A stretch of DNA of 64,000 nt. Source: Verrucomicrobiota bacterium. GTDB lineage: Bacteria; Verrucomicrobiota; Lentisphaeria; JABSQK01; JAJFLO01. The notes under the pieces were generated by a model, which saw only the letters and a program-made list of their open reading frames with translations, ran no database searches and was not told the origin of the DNA. Position 1 is the stretch's first letter. The number at the start of each line of letters is the position of its first letter. Location of the stretch: assembly GCA_021772635.1 (NCBI GenBank), contig JAJFLP010000122.1, positions 40,079 to 104,078 on the forward strand, in the 5' to 3' direction. Below are positions 46,907-55,144 of the stretch, piece by piece. A program made the position numbers and the translations under genes.

Positions 46907-48271
46907 TCACAGTTCATATTTCTCTATCTTTCGAATAATAGTGCGGCGGCTGATTCCCAATTTTTTCGCGGCAGCAGTCCTATTTCCATCGTACTCATCC
47001 AACGCGCGCATGATCAGGAACTTCTCGTGGCTGTCGATATCGAGCGAATCCGATGCGATCGCTAAGTTGCTATCCGGAGATAGCGGTGTTGGGGATTCAT
47101 CTCTGATTTTCCTTGGAACGTCATTGGCGGTAACGATCTTTTCTCTCGTCATGACGATCATTCTCTCTACTGCGTTACGTAGCTCTCGAACATTTCCCGG
47201 CCATTTGTATGCCGTGAGAAGATCGATCGCCTGCGGCGAGAATCCTTCGATCTTCCTGTTGTTCTCTCTATTAAACAGGTCCAAATAATAATTTAGCAGT
47301 AACGGAATATCTTCGCGCCTGTCTCGTAACGGAGGCATATGAATATTCAAGACATCCAGCCGAAAATATAGATCTTCGCGGAACGACCCCTCTTTAACCA
47401 AGTCCTCCAGGGTTCGGTTGGTTGCGGCAACCAGACGGACATTAACTTCGATCGGATTCGTCCCGCCGACACGCTCGAAGGCGCGCGTTTCCAGTATTCG
47501 CAATAGCGCAACTTGTACCGACGGCTCGATTTCAGCAATTTCGTCAAGAAACAGGGTTCCCCCGTCCGCCGCCTCGAACCGTCCGATTCGTCGTTCGGTT
47601 GCCCCGGTAAATGCACCTTTCTCATGTCCGAATAATTCGCTTTCCAGCAGACTCCGGGTGAGCGCGGCACAGTGCACGGCGATGAACGGCTTATCGGCGC
47701 GGTCGCTGAGCTGATGTAAGGCTCCGGCCGCGAGTTCTTTACCTGTACCGCTTTCGCCGGAGAGAAGGACGGTCGATCGCGCCGGTGCTATCTGTTTTAA
47801 CGTGTCGAAGACTTCCTGCATGACCACAGATTTACCGATAATTTTCTCGAATGCGAACTGGGAGGCGAGTTCCCGTTTTAAGTGTTTATTCTCTTTCTTC
47901 AGACGTCCAGATTCCAGTGCTCGTCTGATTACGATTTCAAGGTTATCGAGGTTGATCGGTTTTGTTAAGAAATCATATGCCCCGGCTTTCATTGCATCAA
48001 CCGCGTTTTCCACCGATCCGTACGCCGTCAGCATGATGCATACGGGCGGGTTCTGAATGGCCGTGACGCGTTTGATGAAGTTAAGACCATCCAATTCCGG
48101 CATCCGAAGGTCGGTTAGAACGATGTCGAAATCCTGCTCTAAAACCATATCTAACCCGGTACGAGCGTTATCTGCCAGACTAACATCATAGTGCGAAGCA
48201 AGAAGGCGCTGTAACCCTTCACGCGTGTTTTTCTCATCGTCGATTATTAAAATTTTGGATTTCTTTGACAT
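46907..48271 (-). CDS. NtrC-family sigma-54-dependent response regulator
   Basis: 454 residues. Receiver domain (1-120) with D11/D12, phospho-acceptor D54 in VLTDLRMPELDG and DFLTKPINLDNLE. AAA+ domain (about 145-380) with GESGTGKELAAGALH, the sigma-54-contact loop GAFTGA, and GGTLFLDEIAE. The C-terminal Fis-type helix-turn-helix is GNRTAAAKKLGISRRTIIRKI. It activates sigma-54 promoters after phosphorylation. It starts 42 bases after the cognate kinase gene. The target genes are not evident. Confidence 0.96.
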   Translation of the reverse strand: MSKKSKILIIDDEKNTREGLQRLLASHYDVSLADNARTGLDMVLEQDFDIVLTDLRMPELDGLNFIKRVTAIQNPPVCIMLTAYGSVENAVDAMKAGAYDFLTKPINLDNLEIVIRRALESGRLKKENKHLKRELASQFAFEKIIGKSVVMQEVFDTLKQIAPARSTVLLSGESGTGKELAAGALHQLSDRADKPFIAVHCAALTRSLLESELFGHEKGAFTGATERRIGRFEAADGGTLFLDEIAEIEPSVQVALLRILETRAFERVGGTNPIEVNVRLVAATNRTLEDLVKEGSFREDLYFRLDVLNIHMPPLRDRREDIPLLLNYYLDLFNRENNRKIEGFSPQAIDLLTAYKWPGNVRELRNAVERMIVMTREKIVTANDVPRKIRDESPTPLSPDSNLAIASDSLDIDSHEKFLIMRALDEYDGNRTAAAKKLGISRRTIIRKIEKYEL

Positions 48272-48313
48272 GGTCTAGTGCTACGCGATTCGTCGTGCAT
48301 GTAGTGTTTGGGG

Positions 48314-49525
48314 CTAACCTATCTTCGGTACTTTCGGTCGCGGAGAATTGAGTAAACGATTACGTCTATCCCGCGGTATAAACTTGATTGTTACCGTCGT
48401 GCCGGAACCAGGATCGCTTTCGACACTGAGTTCGCCGCCGTGATTTCTTATTATTCTTTCAACAATCATCAGGCCGAGACCGGAGCCGTCCTCTCGGGTT
48501 GTGTAATAGGGATTGAATATATTACCCAGGTCATCCGGATCAATCCCTTTTCCGTTGTCTTCGAACGACAAGCTGATGCAGTCGTTTTTGTCGGCAAGCG
48601 AGATCTTTAGCAGACCATCTTTCGACATGGCCTGTATCGCGTTCTTGATGATATTATAGAATGCTTGTTTCAGCTGGGTTTCGTCACCCCAGATTGGAGG
48701 TATTCCCTTTGACCAGGTTCCTTCGACGTAAATCCCGCGATCCTCAATTTCTTTACCCATAAACGTGATCGTTTCGCTGACGAGTTCGTTGAGAGATACT
48801 CGTTTGAGATCCATATCCGCTGGCCGTACAGCCTTGACGAATTGATTTATGATGGTATCGAGCCGGTCTACTTCCTGAGACGCCACGGTCAAGAGCTGTT
48901 TCGCGTCTTCTGCTTTTTCGTTTTCGCCGTCCAGTTCTGCGAAATAACGCTGTAGTAACTGCAGATGAATTGTAAGACTGTTTAGCGGGTTCCCGATTTC
49001 ATGTGCAACGCCGGCCGCAAGAATCGTCATTGTCTTGATTTTCTCGGATTCTATTTGTGATTCGGTGCGATCTCTGAACTCCGTGACATCATTTAGTATG
49101 ATAGCGATAAGTTCCAGTTCCGAGCTTCCATCGTTCTCATTCTGGTAGGGTACGAGGAAAAACTGCAGGTACCGATGAGTGGGATAGAATATTTCAATTT
49201 CCTGTCGTGTAATCCGGCCCGATTCCTTTGGATCTTGAGAAATCAATTGGTCCCAGTCTAGATCACGAAGATAACGACTGATCGTTTGATTGTCTCTTTC
49301 TGCGATGTCTTCGGGTAACCCAAGGATATTAATTGCCGCATTATTGACGAAATGAATCTTGAGATCCCGGTCAACGATCAATACCCCTTCCTGTATGATC
49401 TGAAATATCGTATCCAGAATCCCCTTTTCCCGAATCAACTTAGAAATCCAATGTTGAACGCTACTTGGATCGAGCAGATCCAGACGCTCCAGGACTCGGT
49501 CAAAGAAACTATTCTTTTTGGTCAT
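48314..49525 (-). CDS. Cytosolic PAS-domain sensor histidine kinase
   Basis: 403 residues, with no transmembrane segment. PAS-like domain (about 38-150, IIQEGVLIVDRDLKIHFVNNAA), dimerisation domain with phospho-histidine H175 in GVAHEIGNPLNSL, and HATPase_c with N-box IIKNAIQAM, FEDNGKGI and GSGLGLMIVERIIRNHGG. Architecture and context match NtrB-type kinases that pair with the downstream NtrC-like regulator. The signal is unknown and must be intracellular. A reversed family A repeat ends about 22 bases upstream of its ATG. Confidence 0.95.
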   Translation of the reverse strand: MTKKNSFFDRVLERLDLLDPSSVQHWISKLIREKGILDTIFQIIQEGVLIVDRDLKIHFVNNAAINILGLPEDIAERDNQTISRYLRDLDWDQLISQDPKESGRITRQEIEIFYPTHRYLQFFLVPYQNENDGSSELELIAIILNDVTEFRDRTESQIESEKIKTMTILAAGVAHEIGNPLNSLTIHLQLLQRYFAELDGENEKAEDAKQLLTVASQEVDRLDTIINQFVKAVRPADMDLKRVSLNELVSETITFMGKEIEDRGIYVEGTWSKGIPPIWGDETQLKQAFYNIIKNAIQAMSKDGLLKISLADKNDCISLSFEDNGKGIDPDDLGNIFNPYYTTREDGSGLGLMIVERIIRNHGGELSVESDPGSGTTVTIKFIPRDRRNRLLNSPRPKVPKIG

Positions 49526-49547
49526 GTGCTCAGTTTTTTGGTTAACG

Positions 49548-49714
49548 GTTATAGGTATTCCGAACGTCTTCAGGTTTTTGACCAGGCATTTTGCTGGCCA
49601 GCAGAATGCCGGTTAAAAAATATTGTTCGATATCCCTTAGGTAATGAATTCAAAGTTGTCTCTCCGTATTCTCGGAGTACGTCCATGCGGACCCAAAATT
49701 GTACCGCTTGCAGT
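49548..49714 (-). repeat. Family A repeat, copy 15, upstream of the histidine kinase
   Basis: Minus orientation. It has a degenerate GC-rich module, the second palindromic module (CATTTTGCTGGCCAGCAG with flanking GACCAGG/CCGGTT), and TATAAC at 49548-49553 leading to the kinase start. Confidence 0.83.
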
Positions 49715-50089
49715 TTTCCATAAGTTTATGGTGACTAAATCCTCTAAAATCCCGGCAATCTCGGGTTGCGAATATTCGAATATAGCGTTACTTTCTCATG
49801 CTAGTTGATTATATTCGAGTACTAGTTTTTAACGTTCTGTAGTATTTTGCGAAGATGTATTTCGTTGCTTTGTATTTTTTGTCATGGATAAGGAACCTGG
49901 CGCGGCGGAGATATTCGCAGTAAAGTATATTGAGTACTAACAGAAGCCAGAAGCGTACCCCATGAGTTATGTCTCCTTCGTCGGAGAACGGTGTTACGGA
50001 ATTTTGCACACAGCAGTCAGACAGTCAGCGTGTTTCTCGGGCATGTAATAGAATTCAATGGCGATCCCCGGAAATTGAGATGATCGAAT
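49715..50089. other. Intergenic gap without recognised content
   Basis: AT-rich sequence between two family A copies; no gene or RNA seen. Confidence 0.4.
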
Positions 50090-50291
50090 AGACTGCAAGT
50101 AATCCTATTTTGTTCCGGATTATCCGCGACTCTTGCTCATGCAGTCCGCACGAGCGGACTCCGAAGAATGCGGAGAGACGACTTAAAACTATTCACGCGA
50201 GATATATCCGAACGATATTTAACCGGTCGCACCAAAGTTCTGTAGTCCAGCATGAACGTCTGGTCGAGAACTCGAAGACGATCGGTATTGC
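50090..50291 (+). repeat. Family A repeat, copy 16, upstream of the SUMF1 gene
   Basis: GACTGCAAGTAATCCTATTTT start, half of the GC-rich module, CGAACGATATTT immediately followed by a diverged second module (AACCGG ... CTGGT) and then CGAGAACTCGAAGACG, with a weak TATTGC box. It shows the clean insertion point of the module. Confidence 0.82.
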
Positions 50292-50358
50292 AAAGAACGT
50301 CTGATAGATAACGAAATTTCGTTTAACCAATTACTCAAGATAACAGGACTGAGAGTTC

Positions 50359-51126
50359 ATGCAAAACGGTTATTGGGCGCAATCTATTATTAAGAAGGAT
50401 ACACTCGGGCAAGAGTTCTGCTATATCCCGGCCGGCACTTTTCTGTACGGGAAAGAGCATGTTACCAGTAGGATTTTGTCACCGTTCTATATGAGTCGTT
50501 TCCCGATTACTAATATTCAATTCAGGCATTTTGTCAATGAAACCGGATACGCTTATGAGTTGTTTGACGTTATGGATCAACTATCTGCGGCACCCGGTTG
50601 TCCGGCGACGCCGGTAAGTTGGCAAAACGCGAAAGCGTATGCCCGTTGGTTGCGAACGTTAACTGGGGAATATTATAGCCTTCCGAGTGAAGAGGAATGG
50701 GAATTAGCGGCGCGAGGGACTGACGGGCGGCCGTATCCTTGGGGGAAGACTCCCCCAACTGATGAACATGGTACATTCTCCATAGGCACCCATCGGTCTC
50801 AGACATCGGTTGTGGGTTCGCATCCGCTCAACGTCAGTCCCTACGGGGTCGCGGACATGGTTGGGAATGTTTGGGAGTGGTGTCTGGATGAGATTGATGA
50901 GTTGGGTGAAGCACACATTATGCGCGGCGGCTCGTGCGTTAACGATGAAACATATTGTAATTGCAATTCGCGTTGCTACGAGAGTCCGTCGGATAAGCGC
51001 GTCTTATACGCGAGCATCCGCTTAGTCTATTTGCCTGAGGAAATGTACGAAAGATATCGCGCTGCGATTGAAGGCGGCATGATGAGTGCTCCAGCCGATG
51101 GAGACCTCACTCGGACATTACGGTAA
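50359..51126 (+). CDS. SUMF1/formylglycine-generating-enzyme domain protein
   Basis: 255 residues. The FGE-sulfatase domain is complete: YIPAGTFLYG, SPFYMSRFPITNIQFRHFV, PVSWQNAKAYARWL, YSLPSEEEWELAARG, PYGVADMVGNVWEWCLD and MRGGSCVNDETYCNCNSRC. Aligned with human FGE (GGSYMCHRSYC), the second active cysteine corresponds to C200, but the first is N195; extra cysteines occur at 193, 202 and 206. Formylglycine formation is therefore doubtful, and many domain members have other roles. There is no signal peptide and no sulfatase gene in the window. Confidence 0.87.
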   Translation: MQNGYWAQSIIKKDTLGQEFCYIPAGTFLYGKEHVTSRILSPFYMSRFPITNIQFRHFVNETGYAYELFDVMDQLSAAPGCPATPVSWQNAKAYARWLRTLTGEYYSLPSEEEWELAARGTDGRPYPWGKTPPTDEHGTFSIGTHRSQTSVVGSHPLNVSPYGVADMVGNVWEWCLDEIDELGEAHIMRGGSCVNDETYCNCNSRCYESPSDKRVLYASIRLVYLPEEMYERYRAAIEGGMMSAPADGDLTRTLR

Positions 51127-51138
51127 AAAGAAACGCCA

Positions 51139-51346
51139 GACCGCAAGCGGTTTGATTTTCTGCGGAATACGGATTCTGCAGGTAAACCCGGACTTCGTTT
51201 ATGCGGAGAATCCGCTCATACCGAATGAGTCGAACGAGGACGAGACGGTTATGAGTCACATGAACTGTAATTCACAGGGCAAGGGCGGAAGTTCCTGCCG
51301 AACAACAGCGCGCCTGATCGAAGACTCTATCGGCGATCAGTATAAT
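51139..51346 (+). repeat. Diverged family A repeat, copy 17, upstream of the TPR gene
   Basis: GACCGCAAGCGGTTTGATTTT start, a largely unrelated middle with TATGCGGAGAATCCG, then CGGCGATCAG and TATAAT at 51341-51346, 38 bases before the TPR gene start. Confidence 0.6.
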
Positions 51347-51383
51347 TTAAAACGTTTTCGATAATTACGATGAGGATTGTCCT

Positions 51384-51818
51384 ATGAGTTTCGATCAAAC
51401 AATTGTTAATTTAAATCGGTGGGAAGTTGTTTTTCGCGTGGGTAAGAGGGCGTTGGCGGACGGTGATCTTGAAGAGGCGGAAGAACAGCTGCTGGCGGCA
51501 CTCCAAGACGCATCAAAAATGGGCGCGGGGGACCCGCGCGTGGCGAACATTAATAATTCGTTGGCTGAATTATACCTCAAATTAGAGAAGTATGAGGAGG
51601 CTGAGACGAATTTCAAGCAGGTTATCACAGTGTGGGAGTCAACCCTGGGGCCCAGCTATACCGGGCTAATCGATGTACTCGATAATTATGCTGTCGCGCT
51701 GGATAAATTAGGTCGTGGAGCGGAAGCTGATGAAACGCGAGATCGCGCTCAAAAAATCCGTGACGAGCAGGCGAAATTAAAGGCTACCGAGAACAAGTAC
51801 GATCCTCCAGCTCGTTGA
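51384..51818 (+). CDS. Tetratricopeptide-repeat protein
   Basis: 144 residues, starting ten or so bases after GAGGATT. Three tandem TPR-type helical pairs: RVGKRALADGDLEEAEEQLLAAL (about 16-38), NSLAELYLKLEKYEEAETNFKQVI (50-75) and IDVLDNYAVALDKLGRGAEADETRDRA (92-118). No signal peptide is seen. TPRs mediate protein-protein contacts; the partner is unknown. It may be co-transcribed with the SUMF1 gene, though a promoter-like repeat lies between. Confidence 0.85.
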   Translation: MSFDQTIVNLNRWEVVFRVGKRALADGDLEEAEEQLLAALQDASKMGAGDPRVANINNSLAELYLKLEKYEEAETNFKQVITVWESTLGPSYTGLIDVLDNYAVALDKLGRGAEADETRDRAQKIRDEQAKLKATENKYDPPAR

Positions 51819-51829
51819 TTCGATCTTTC

Positions 51830-52036
51830 TATACTGCAAGCAATACAATTTTTGGTCCGTATGGACCGACTCCGCACGAGCGGACTCCGAGAATACGGAG
51901 AGACGACTTTGAATTCATTGCCTAAGATCTATGTTGAGCCTGGCGAAATCCGCCGCGGTGGAAACAATATTTAACCGACATTCTGCTGGCCAGCAGAACG
52001 ACTCCTGGTCGAAAACCTGAAGATGTTCGCTGTAAC
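51830..52036 (+). repeat. Family A repeat, copy 18
   Basis: ATACTGCAAGCAATACAATTTT, a partial GC-rich module, CGACTTTGAATTCATTG, then ATATTTAACCG-type second module (CATTCTGCTGGCCAGCAG) and GAAAACCTGAAGATGTTCG, with weak TGTAAC. It sits between convergent genes. The remaining bases to 52223 show nothing else. Confidence 0.83.
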
Positions 52037-52223
52037 TATGCAGAAGATTCCGGATACTTCGTTATAACCCGTATCGTTTGGGTTTGACAGCAGGATATCT
52101 CCTCCTGATCGAACTGCCTCCCTCTCCGCGCTCCAGTATTTTCTGGTTGCTGCGCATGACGTCCTAACCGAAAATCCGGTACCCCGCGAGCCTACACCGA
52201 GGTCAGCCATGGTCGCCGTTAGT

Positions 52224-54797
52224 TCACGGATAAAAACGCGGGAGAACCTCTAATTTTTCCGATAGACGACCGATTTCCTCAGTATCTGCGTCTCCGACGA
52301 TGCTTATAGAGTACGTTCCCACGTCAAGTCCGCTGATATCTACCGTCCAGTTAAAGCCTTTGTCTGTTTGGGTGATTGGAATGCGTGATCCGTTTATTAC
52401 GATTTCGAGACCGCTATGAAGGTACGGCCCAGTGAGTTCGATCGCGGCTTTAGGCCCAACCATCACGTCACGAGGCGTAAACCGGGTTGTATTTTGTAGT
52501 GGACGACGTATGAAAATGGTGATTGGTTTCGACCGTGAAACAGGGTAGCGTTTCTTAAAGATCGACATGTCGAATGGCTCTGTAGTCCATTCGACCCATA
52601 GTCGGTGAGAACCCGGACACAGGTGTGGTAACTCCACTTTCGTCTCGAAATGCGCCGTCTCAGGCGTGCCGGAGGCGACGGGAAATCCGTCGATATATAG
52701 AACGGCGTAGGAATTGAACAGTTCAATTCCTCGCTGCATATAAACGACCAGATCGTCCCCCAACGATAGTCTATCGGTGTCCACCTTTATAGAGCCGTTT
52801 AATTCCGGATTATCCACGTATATCTCCGAGACCGTTTCCGTTTCCTCTCCCAGGAATGTGCCGGCACGAGTTCGAAGGACATTAAATCCTGCGCAGACGA
52901 GGGTCCTCGGTACGAGGATGGACTCGTTTACTTTCGGATTTTTCCATGTTGGCTGCATAACCGTCTCGGCGATACGCCCAACCTGAACGCTCTTCCAAGA
53001 AGGGGCCCCGACCGCTAACTCCCCGGCGAATTGTGATTTCGGTGCGCGGACGACATGGACAGTTAGATCCAGGCGGCGGCGCATCGTTGCGTAGCTTGGG
53101 ACAAACCACAGCTGACTTTCCTCCGGTTGCGCTGGATTTGGTCGAACCTGGACCTTCCATTCTTCTCGTTTTCCGAACGGGTTTTGCTCTCCGATTTTAT
53201 CTGCGGTCCGCTGGAGAAAGTCCTCCACAGTTTCGTTGCCGTATGCGGTCATAGATATCGTTGATCCCTCAACGCCGATTCTCAGTTCGTCGCCGGTGAG
53301 AGGGGGTATTTTGCCGAAATCGTAGATCGCGCACTCAGCGCGATAGGGCCGGAACTGGAGGGGCTTGGAAAGTGGGAATGGAGTGTTTCCATCAAGTGCT
53401 ATGAGATTGCAGTTAGGTATGTCGCCAAACGATTCCTCCAGGGGCGGATGCCATCGGATCAGGAGTTTATTTTTTCGCTTCCCTACCTGGTGAATACTGA
53501 CACTGCTGTTCCCGCAATACGTAAAATAATTAAGTATCCTAGTCAATGGTTCGTTGTCGGTGCTGCGGTAGGTATGAGAGAAAACGGAATCACTCCCTTT
53601 CGTGACGGAAAGATTCCATTGTACACCTTGCGGCACCAGAGGTTCGCGGTGCAGCAGCAGATCCTGCTCATTTAGCCAGACCTCTACCCATGCGATCCCA
53701 TAATTTGATTTGCCTTCCTCAACGTCAATATCTACCCGAATTTCATCGCTATCCCGGAATCGGTTGGCCGCGGGATTATTGTGAACTTTACATGGATTTC
53801 CAAAAGGCGACATAAGAGGATCGCCGAGAACCAAACCCATGGTCCAGTCACTGATCGTTTGCAGATAAGATTCCATCAATGAGAATCCGCCCGCGTAACG
53901 AATAGGTAAGGTGTAGTTTGCCCAGCGCGCTGGCGTATTCGTTGGTTCTACTACCGTTCCGTATGCGCCGCAAACCCCGTAGCGGACGAACGACAGTAAG
54001 GTCACCTGGCCGCCGGGATCGAGGAGGTAGCCGCCGTGTGAGGTCAGGTTATCGAGGATAGAACCTGGCAGGTAGGTATTTGATGCGAGGTCCAAGTGCG
54101 TGGACCCGGTGAATTGTCCGAGAACGTCGTGCTTGTTCTTAACCTGCGGATGACTTATACGCTCGCACGGAAGCCCGTTTGCTTCCATGATTGCTATGGC
54201 TTGCTGAATCTGTCGATTTCGTGTACCTCTGGCGCCTCTGCCTTCACAGAAGTAAAACGTCCCGGCCGAAGGTACATCTCTATAATGACATACACTGGAA
54301 TCTATTAATCGGGCGCCGTCGTTGAAGTTGAACGCACTGATTGTCGTAGCTGGTACGAGAAAATCACCACCATAGGGGATGGACGCTTCAAAAGGGAGAG
54401 CATTACCGAAATATCCGTTCGTCGATCGTATATTATCAGTCCCACCATAAAGAATCGCGGCAGTTGTTGAGGTGCGGTTCAGTCTGTACGGGACGCCGCG
54501 TACTAGTACGACGTAATCGATCGCATCCCCGCAACGCGAAATTCGCTGCATTACGGGGGTAAGAAGTTTCCTGTCAAAGTCGCCGGTATTTATATTAACG
54601 GGATCGTTAAAACTCAACAGCAGTAAGTTCGGGGGGGGGAGATGTCTAGCGCGCATGTAGCGCTTGGCCAGTTCCATAGATTCGGGTTGGTCCCGATCCG
54701 CGACTACCAGAACCCGTCCGCACCTGACTGATAGTTTCTCTGTTCCATAGCAGACCGGGGACGCGAGGCAGGAGAGACTTAAAAGCAGTAACAGCAT
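52224..54797 (-). CDS. TIGR03790-family secreted protein
   Basis: 857 residues with a signal peptide (MLLLLLSLSCLASPVCYG). Residues 25-345 follow the TIGR03790 pattern: VLVVADRDQPESMELAKRYMRARHLP, NLLLLSFND, IDYVVLVRGVPYRL, a DARLIDSS-like segment, LTSHGGYLL, LSFVRYGVCGAYGTVVEP and LGDPLMSPFG. The function of that family is unknown. The remaining 500 residues are beta-rich and contain Ig-like stretches (for example 760-850, with ITQTDKGFNWTVDISGLDVGTYSISIVGD). Probably periplasmic or surface-located. The stop is close to a convergent TPR gene. Confidence 0.85.
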   Translation of the reverse strand: MLLLLLSLSCLASPVCYGTEKLSVRCGRVLVVADRDQPESMELAKRYMRARHLPPPNLLLLSFNDPVNINTGDFDRKLLTPVMQRISRCGDAIDYVVLVRGVPYRLNRTSTTAAILYGGTDNIRSTNGYFGNALPFEASIPYGGDFLVPATTISAFNFNDGARLIDSSVCHYRDVPSAGTFYFCEGRGARGTRNRQIQQAIAIMEANGLPCERISHPQVKNKHDVLGQFTGSTHLDLASNTYLPGSILDNLTSHGGYLLDPGGQVTLLSFVRYGVCGAYGTVVEPTNTPARWANYTLPIRYAGGFSLMESYLQTISDWTMGLVLGDPLMSPFGNPCKVHNNPAANRFRDSDEIRVDIDVEEGKSNYGIAWVEVWLNEQDLLLHREPLVPQGVQWNLSVTKGSDSVFSHTYRSTDNEPLTRILNYFTYCGNSSVSIHQVGKRKNKLLIRWHPPLEESFGDIPNCNLIALDGNTPFPLSKPLQFRPYRAECAIYDFGKIPPLTGDELRIGVEGSTISMTAYGNETVEDFLQRTADKIGEQNPFGKREEWKVQVRPNPAQPEESQLWFVPSYATMRRRLDLTVHVVRAPKSQFAGELAVGAPSWKSVQVGRIAETVMQPTWKNPKVNESILVPRTLVCAGFNVLRTRAGTFLGEETETVSEIYVDNPELNGSIKVDTDRLSLGDDLVVYMQRGIELFNSYAVLYIDGFPVASGTPETAHFETKVELPHLCPGSHRLWVEWTTEPFDMSIFKKRYPVSRSKPITIFIRRPLQNTTRFTPRDVMVGPKAAIELTGPYLHSGLEIVINGSRIPITQTDKGFNWTVDISGLDVGTYSISIVGDADTEEIGRLSEKLEVLPRFYP

Positions 54798-54920
54798 CCG
54801 GGTGGTGCCGTTTGAGTGTAGGTGTATTCGATGGCTCGGTAGAATATTATACCTCGATAATTTCGCGGGAAGCAGGACTTCGATAGGTAAGTAAGCGCCA
54901 CGGCCTATTGTGTTAGACGA

Positions 54921-55013
54921 TACTGCATGCAGTACAATTTCCGGATAACTTGTATGTCCCTCCCCAAGGGATTCCGAACGATAATTCGAAAACTTGAAGG
55001 CGTTTGGTATATA
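54921..55013 (+). repeat. Family A repeat, copy 19, short form
   Basis: TACTGCATGCAGTA (54921-54934), CGAACGATAATTCGAAAAC, GAAGGCGTTTGG and TATATA at 55008-55013. It lies between two minus-strand genes, pointing into the bamA 3' end. Confidence 0.82.
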
Positions 55014-55144
55014 AGCGATTTACCTATTATCACTACGGAAAGGTTAGCGCGCACACATGACCACAATCACGGAGTTCTCGAGAGTCGATCCAAACTTCGG
55101 GTAAAATTTCTTCGCTAATATTCGCAAGTGCGACTTTTCGCAGC

